64,000 nt of DNA from G965197405 sp965197405 (GTDB lineage Bacteria; Chloroflexota; Dehalococcoidia; Lucifugimonadales; JAGWBF01): NCBI GenBank assembly GCA_965197405.1, contig OZ240206.1:1178001-1242000 (forward strand), in the 5' to 3' direction. The notes beneath the pieces are model-generated. The model was not told the origin of the DNA and did no database searches. It saw nothing but the letters and a program-made list of their open reading frames with translations. Position 1 is the first letter of the stretch. Every line of letters begins with the position of its first letter. Of the stretch, positions 60,839-64,000 are shown piece by piece. The translations under genes and the position numbers were made by a program.

Positions 60839-60998
60839 GCAGGGTCTTTCAATTCTCGACGCCAGGTGAATACAGGCCCGCGCGGCGTGTCATTCCGAGC
60901 GCAGCGAGGAATCTAAAATGCTTGGATAGCAGCACGCCTAAGAAGGCAAGGACTTTAGACCCCTCGCTCCGCTCGGGGTGACAATTGAAAGGCCCTGC
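60839..60998. repeat. Family A MITE-like element (clearest copy)
   Basis: It has terminal inverted repeats GCAGGGTCTTTCAATT (60839-60854) and AATTGAAAGGCCCTGC (60983-60998), 15 of 16 matching. Inside, CTCGACGCCAGGTGAATACA leads to GTCATTCCGAGCGCAGCGAG, mirrored by CCCTCGCTCCGCTCGGGGTG. Length 160 bases, no coding potential. I use this copy as the type of the family. It occupies most of the gap between polA and the YceI lipoprotein gene. Confidence 0.82.
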
Positions 60999-61036
60999 TG
61001 AATGTTATCCTTCGACCCCCCCCTGGCGGACGGGCA

Positions 61037-61981
61037 TCAGGACCCTGAGCCAGGCCTCACTGCCAGGAGCACCTCCACACTCACCTCTTCCGTTACCTGG
61101 ACAAACCCGCCGATAGTTGGCGCGGTCATTTGGAAATCCGCCCAGACGAAGCTGGTCCTGCCAAGAAGGAACACCACATCCCCATCGTCTCGAGCTTCCA
61201 CTTCGAAGGCGACGGGGGCCTGGACGCCGCGAATGTCCAGGGTCCCGGTGACCTGAGCGTTGACAGTCTCTCCGTCGGTGAAGCCTGGCGGCAGGGGAAG
61301 GACGTCGTCAACGGTGAAAGTGGCGACGGGGTCATTGGGAAACATTCGCTGGCGGATGTACCGGTCCCGCCTGGGCTGGTCGCTCTCCAACTGGTGCAGG
61401 TCTATCCGGATTACCGAGGGCCGTCCGTCCAGGTGGACCTCTCCCGTGACGGCTCCGGTCCGTACCACCGCGTCGTTGGGCAGGGGAAGCCGGGCCAGCT
61501 TCTCCTCCACCGTGAACGTCGCCTCGGAGCCTTCCCCAACGACGAAAGTAACCCCCTCGACCTGTCCGATTTCCCGCTCGCCGACGGGTGCAGGGACTGG
61601 GGTGGCCGTCGGCTCCGGCGACGGTTGTTCGGGAGTCAGGATGTCGGTCGGCGCCGGCTCATCCCTCGTGGGAGTGGGAGCCGCGATGTCCGTAGGCTCC
61701 TGGCCGGGGGTGGCCGTCGGCTCCGGCGACGGTTGTTCGGGAGCCGGGGTGTCGGTCGGCGCCGGCTCATCCCTCGTGGGAGTGGGAGCCGCGATGTCCG
61801 TAGGCTCCTGGCCGGGGGTAATAGGGGTGTCCGTAGGCTCGGAACGGGAAGACGGCGAGGTGGCTGTCGGCCCGGGGCCGTCCGATGATTGGCAAGCTGC
61901 CAGCAGCAGGATGGATACGGCTAGCAGGGCTGGGACCCACAGCCCACAGGGAAGCCTGCTTCTTCGCGCTGACGTATTCAC
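61037..61981 (-). CDS. YceI-domain lipoprotein with Pro/Thr-rich repeat linker
   Basis: The start is GTG 61981, after AGGAGGTGGTATC, giving 314 residues. The N-terminus is a lipoprotein signal with lipobox LLAAC. A linker contains two nearly identical 36-residue repeats (PTDIAAPTPTRDEPAPTD core). The C-terminal ~180 residues are a YceI-like lipocalin domain (RRDRYIRQRMFPNDP-ATFTV, TGTLDIRGVQAPVAFEVE). YceI proteins bind polyisoprenoids. The GTG overlaps the stop of the preceding membrane-protein gene (GTGA). Confidence 0.85.
   Translation of the reverse strand: MNTSARRSRLPCGLWVPALLAVSILLLAACQSSDGPGPTATSPSSRSEPTDTPITPGQEPTDIAAPTPTRDEPAPTDTPAPEQPSPEPTATPGQEPTDIAAPTPTRDEPAPTDILTPEQPSPEPTATPVPAPVGEREIGQVEGVTFVVGEGSEATFTVEEKLARLPLPNDAVVRTGAVTGEVHLDGRPSVIRIDLHQLESDQPRRDRYIRQRMFPNDPVATFTVDDVLPLPPGFTDGETVNAQVTGTLDIRGVQAPVAFEVEARDDGDVVFLLGRTSFVWADFQMTAPTIGGFVQVTEEVSVEVLLAVRPGSGS
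61603..61818. repeat. Tandem 108-bp repeat inside the YceI lipoprotein gene
   Basis: Two units (61603-61710 and 61711-61818) encode the Pro/Thr-rich linker with a 36-residue period. They are nearly identical at DNA level, so the copy number probably varies among strains. Confidence 0.75.
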
Positions 61982-62529
61982 GATACCACCTCCTCTTCGT
62001 TCGCCTTTTCGCCCGATAGTCCAATAGCCCATGTTCCTGCCGGGGTCAAGGCCTGGGACGGTATTCTGCTCGACCGGGGGGGAATCTCCAACCTGCCGCT
62101 CTCCTCGTCCCCCCGGCCTGCCAAAGCGATGCCCAAGGCAAGGGCAAGCACGACGGCCGGGATGGGCAGCCACTTCAACCGCGATATGGGTACGTGCGAC
62201 AGTGCGACGGTGAGCAGACCGGTGATCGAAAAGATGATGGCCGCCAGGGGCAGAACAAAAGACATGAAGCGTTTCAACTGGGTCTCACCGGCGACTGCAA
62301 AGATGACTGCCAGGGCAAATCCTATAGCCCACAGAAGGACGAATACAAGGGTCCGTCTTCTGTTGTTGGCCAAGGCCCTCCACAGGATGCCCGCAGCTAT
62401 TCCCACAAGCAGGGCGGCGATGACCACGGTGGCGCTGTTGAGGAGGGCGTCATCGGGAGAGTCCAGCGGGAGGGATACCAGGGCTGCGACGACCGCGCAT
62501 ATTGACCCTGCGACTATGCCTGCCAACAT
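61978..62529 (-). CDS. Hypothetical multi-pass membrane protein
   Basis: The 183-residue protein has about five hydrophobic helices (GIVAGSICAVVAALVSLPL, ATVVIAALLVGIAAGILW, FVLLWAIGFALAVIFAVAG, LPLAAIIFSITGLLTVAL, IPAVVLALALGIALAG) and a soluble, Arg/Pro-rich tail. I recognise no family. Its stop overlaps the start of the YceI lipoprotein gene, so the two are co-expressed at the envelope. Confidence 0.6.
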   Translation of the reverse strand: MLAGIVAGSICAVVAALVSLPLDSPDDALLNSATVVIAALLVGIAAGILWRALANNRRRTLVFVLLWAIGFALAVIFAVAGETQLKRFMSFVLPLAAIIFSITGLLTVALSHVPISRLKWLPIPAVVLALALGIALAGRGDEESGRLEIPPRSSRIPSQALTPAGTWAIGLSGEKANEEEVVS

Positions 62530-62894
62530 CTACCTACGTCCACATACGGAAGTGCGACAGCCCTGGGTGACATATATATGATACTTCAGGAAGGGTGAAG
62601 CCGGTCGGGGGACCGGTCACCGGTCGCGCGGGGTACTCCACCGGGACTTGCCGACACGCGAGGGGCCTGGGATAGACGTGCGCCAGAACGTCCAGCATCG
62701 CGGGAAGGGCGCGTCGGGTTGGGTCTGGGGGGGTGCAATGAACCATCCTCGCGGAGGCTATCCATCGCAGAGGCCGCGTGGGGGCTTTCAGGGGGCTACC
62801 TACCCTTCAGTCAGAAGTCCTGACCGGGTATGCGGATGGAAGAGATAAAGCCCCTCTTCTGACGACCTGTTCAGTCAGCAGGCGTATGCCTAGA
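62530..62894. other. Gene-free 365-bp stretch with short inverted repeats
   Basis: No supported gene. It contains the palindromic GACCGGTCACCGGTC-like segment near 62614-62628, CCTCGCGGAGG (62747-62757 region) and an inverted pair TCAGAAG/CTTCTGA about 50 bases apart (around 62812 and 62860). It may hold a terminator for the coaD transcript and a promoter for the membrane-protein gene; none is certain. Confidence 0.35.
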
Positions 62895-63380
62895 CTAGAC
62901 CCGCACGCCGGCGCCGAGGGTTTCCAGGCCCTTCCTGACGATGGTGAGCGTTGTGGTCATCTCCCTCTCAAGGTTTCTCAAAGCCTGGGTGACATAGGCA
63001 TCGGCTTCCGCCCGGCTGGTCGTGGACTCGCGCTCAGCCTGGGTCGTGAGCTTCTGGGCCCTTGCCTGCGCCTCTTCCATCATTTCCTGGGCCTGGCGAC
63101 GGGCCGCCATTAGCAACTCATTCTGCTCCAGCCTGGCAGAGAACTCCTCTTCCGCCTCTATCCGGGTACGCTTGGCGTCAACCTGGGCCTGGTTAATGAT
63201 AGAGTCCTTCTTCTCGATTATCTCCTGAGCGGCCCTCATATCCTGGGGTATAGCCAGGCGCAGCTGCTCCACCAACTCGCTGATCTTTTCGACGTCCACC
63301 AGCCTGCTGTGGGTGCCGGGGACTTTAGAGCTCGTGTTTACCAGGGCATCCAGTTTATCTATGACGTTGACAATATCCAT
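62895..63380 (-). CDS. Coiled-coil protein, V-type ATPase subunit H/F0-b-like
   Basis: The 161-residue protein has a short N-terminal helix (VNVIDKLDALVNTSSKVPGT) then a long Glu/Gln/Arg-rich coiled coil (AQEIIEKKDSIINQAQVDAK, RRQAQEMMEEAQARAQKL). It resembles the stalk-type coiled coils annotated as ATPase or DivIVA-like proteins that commonly follow coaD in Chloroflexota. There is no membrane segment. AAAGGAATGAT precedes the ATG; the gap to coaD is 26 bases. Confidence 0.7.
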   Translation of the reverse strand: MDIVNVIDKLDALVNTSSKVPGTHSRLVDVEKISELVEQLRLAIPQDMRAAQEIIEKKDSIINQAQVDAKRTRIEAEEEFSARLEQNELLMAARRQAQEMMEEAQARAQKLTTQAERESTTSRAEADAYVTQALRNLEREMTTTLTIVRKGLETLGAGVRV

Positions 63381-63406
63381 ATCATTCCTTTCATCCGATA
63401 ATGCTG

Positions 63407-63892
63407 CTAGCGTTGCGACTCCAATTTCTCCTTCACAAACTCGACGACTCGTGGAGGCACCAAGCCGGACACATCACCTCCCAGTGCAATCACCTCCTTG
63501 AGGAGACTAGAACTCACGTACTGGTACGGCAGGCTCGCCATAAGGCAGACCAACTCTATGTCTGGGGCTAGCTTCTTGTTCATGTAAGCCATCTCAAACT
63601 CATACTCGAAGTCCGAGCCGCTGCGCAGGCCCCTGACGATTACCTTTGCCCCAAGCTGACGCGCGGACGCCACCACCAGGCCCGTGAACTCGGCGACCTC
63701 AACGTTGGGCAGGTGTGCGACGGCTTTCCGAAAGAGGTCCACCCTCTCCTCAGTGCTGAAAAGGAGGTTTTTAGAGGGCACGGCGTAAACGGCGACTATT
63801 ACCTTATCGAAGATGGCCGACGCCCTCGTGGCTATGTCCACATGACCCAGGGTTACCGGGTCGAAGGACCCCGGGTACATAGATGTCACCAT
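63407..63892 (-). CDS. coaD: Phosphopantetheine adenylyltransferase
   Basis: The 161-residue protein has PGSFDPVTLGHVDIATRAS with the (T/H)xGH nucleotidyltransferase motif, VIVRGLRSGSDFEYEFEMA and YVSSSLLKEV, the standard CoaD blocks. It transfers AMP to 4'-phosphopantetheine in coenzyme A synthesis. Its ATG overlaps the stop of the upstream rsmD-like frame (TAATG), as in the common rsmD-coaD arrangement. Confidence 0.96.
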   Translation of the reverse strand: MVTSMYPGSFDPVTLGHVDIATRASAIFDKVIVAVYAVPSKNLLFSTEERVDLFRKAVAHLPNVEVAEFTGLVVASARQLGAKVIVRGLRSGSDFEYEFEMAYMNKKLAPDIELVCLMASLPYQYVSSSLLKEVIALGGDVSGLVPPRVVEFVKEKLESQR

Positions 63893-63999
63893 TAAGGGCC
63901 TCCTTTTTCGAAAAGGTCAACTGTGCTATCGCCGTAATGGTATCTACCGGCCGGGACCAGATTGCCGTACCCACTCTTCAGGGTGAGCCTCTTGGAATG
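63892..63999 (-). CDS. rsmD: RsmD-like 16S rRNA methyltransferase, C-terminal end (truncated by window edge)
   Basis: The minus-strand frame running in from the right edge encodes 35 residues ending at TAA 63892-63894. The segment SGYGNLVPAGRYHYGDSTVD resembles RsmD C-termini, which end in RRYGDT followed by a beta strand. Position and TAATG overlap with coaD support the call. RsmD methylates G966 of 16S rRNA. The fragment is short, so confidence is moderate. Confidence 0.6.
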   Translation of the reverse strand, partial: HSKRLTLKSGYGNLVPAGRYHYGDSTVDLFEKGGP

Positions 64000-64000
64000 C

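Noticed and set aside
2491..60998. The repeated palindromes read as CRISPR repeats
   Set aside because: Copies are dispersed over the whole window, not evenly spaced with unique spacers, and no cas gene is present.

Overview
The window is about 64 kb of a bacterial chromosome with roughly 60% G+C core genes and no rRNA, tRNA, tmRNA or CRISPR array that I could find. The gene content points to a Chloroflexota bacterium, probably Dehalococcoidia or a SAR202-like relative. The signs are rsmD-coaD followed by a coiled-coil protein, a UbiA enzyme of the decaprenyl-phosphate phosphoribosyltransferase type, an F420-type LLM flavoenzyme, several NHL/PAL-like propellers, a PAC2 protein, and many short inverted-repeat elements of the type common in uncultured Chloroflexota. 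The assignment is inferred from gene content only.

Layout. 1-8.9 kb: the 3' end of ilvD, then the TldD/TldE peptidase pair separated by an A+T-richer segment with a HEPN-like gene and rmuC, an unknown protein/DUF1828 pair, an M24 peptidase and an SDR protein. 9.2-18.9 kb, minus strand: rho, a TalC-type transaldolase, pyrG, hflC, hflK and ftsH (termination, central metabolism, membrane proteolysis). 19.2-26.8 kb, plus strand: a nitrogen-assimilation block of amt, a candidate structured leader RNA, gltB and gltD. 26.9-29.0 kb: an accessory pocket with a DUF559 nuclease gene inside inverted repeats, an orphan HicB-like gene and a Gly/Ala-rich membrane-Fn3 protein. 29.1-34.0 kb: amidase, class V aminotransferase, NHL propeller and LLM oxidoreductase. 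34.4-39.9 kb: two tandem HEPN-like genes, a DUF1800/DUF1501 pair without export signals, an NHL propeller and a Fur/PerR regulator. 39.9-47.3 kb, minus strand: a STAND ATPase with TPRs, then an operon of NHL propeller, GH36-like protein and UMF1-type MFS transporter. 47.7-51.0 kb: tandem CMD protein, amidohydrolase, PAC2 protein. 51.0-57.1 kb, minus strand: an IS630-like N-terminal fragment, comF, a FAD oxidoreductase, a Panacea antitoxin with a ParE-like toxin, UbiA and an LPG-synthase-like flippase. 57.4-64 kb, minus strand: VOC protein, polA, YceI lipoprotein with a membrane protein, coiled-coil protein, coaD and the 3' end of rsmD.

The most unusual layer is the repeats. Family A is a MITE-like element with imperfect ~16-bp terminal inverted repeats and arms reading GTCATTCCGAGCGCAGCG; about a dozen whole or decayed copies lie between genes. 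Family C consists of two inverted palindromes with the tail GAGGTGAGGGTG. One family C copy (26949-27420) encloses the DUF559 endonuclease gene, and its left arm supplies that gene's ribosome binding site. Two other copies (13799-13914 and 57279-57372) have the arms but no gene. This looks like a nuclease-associated mobile palindromic element with non-autonomous derivatives, similar in logic to REP/RAYT, and is the best candidate here for an under-described system. Next are the multi-branched RNA before gltB and a Panacea-type toxin-antitoxin pair whose toxin frame begins with ATA exactly where ATG would be expected.
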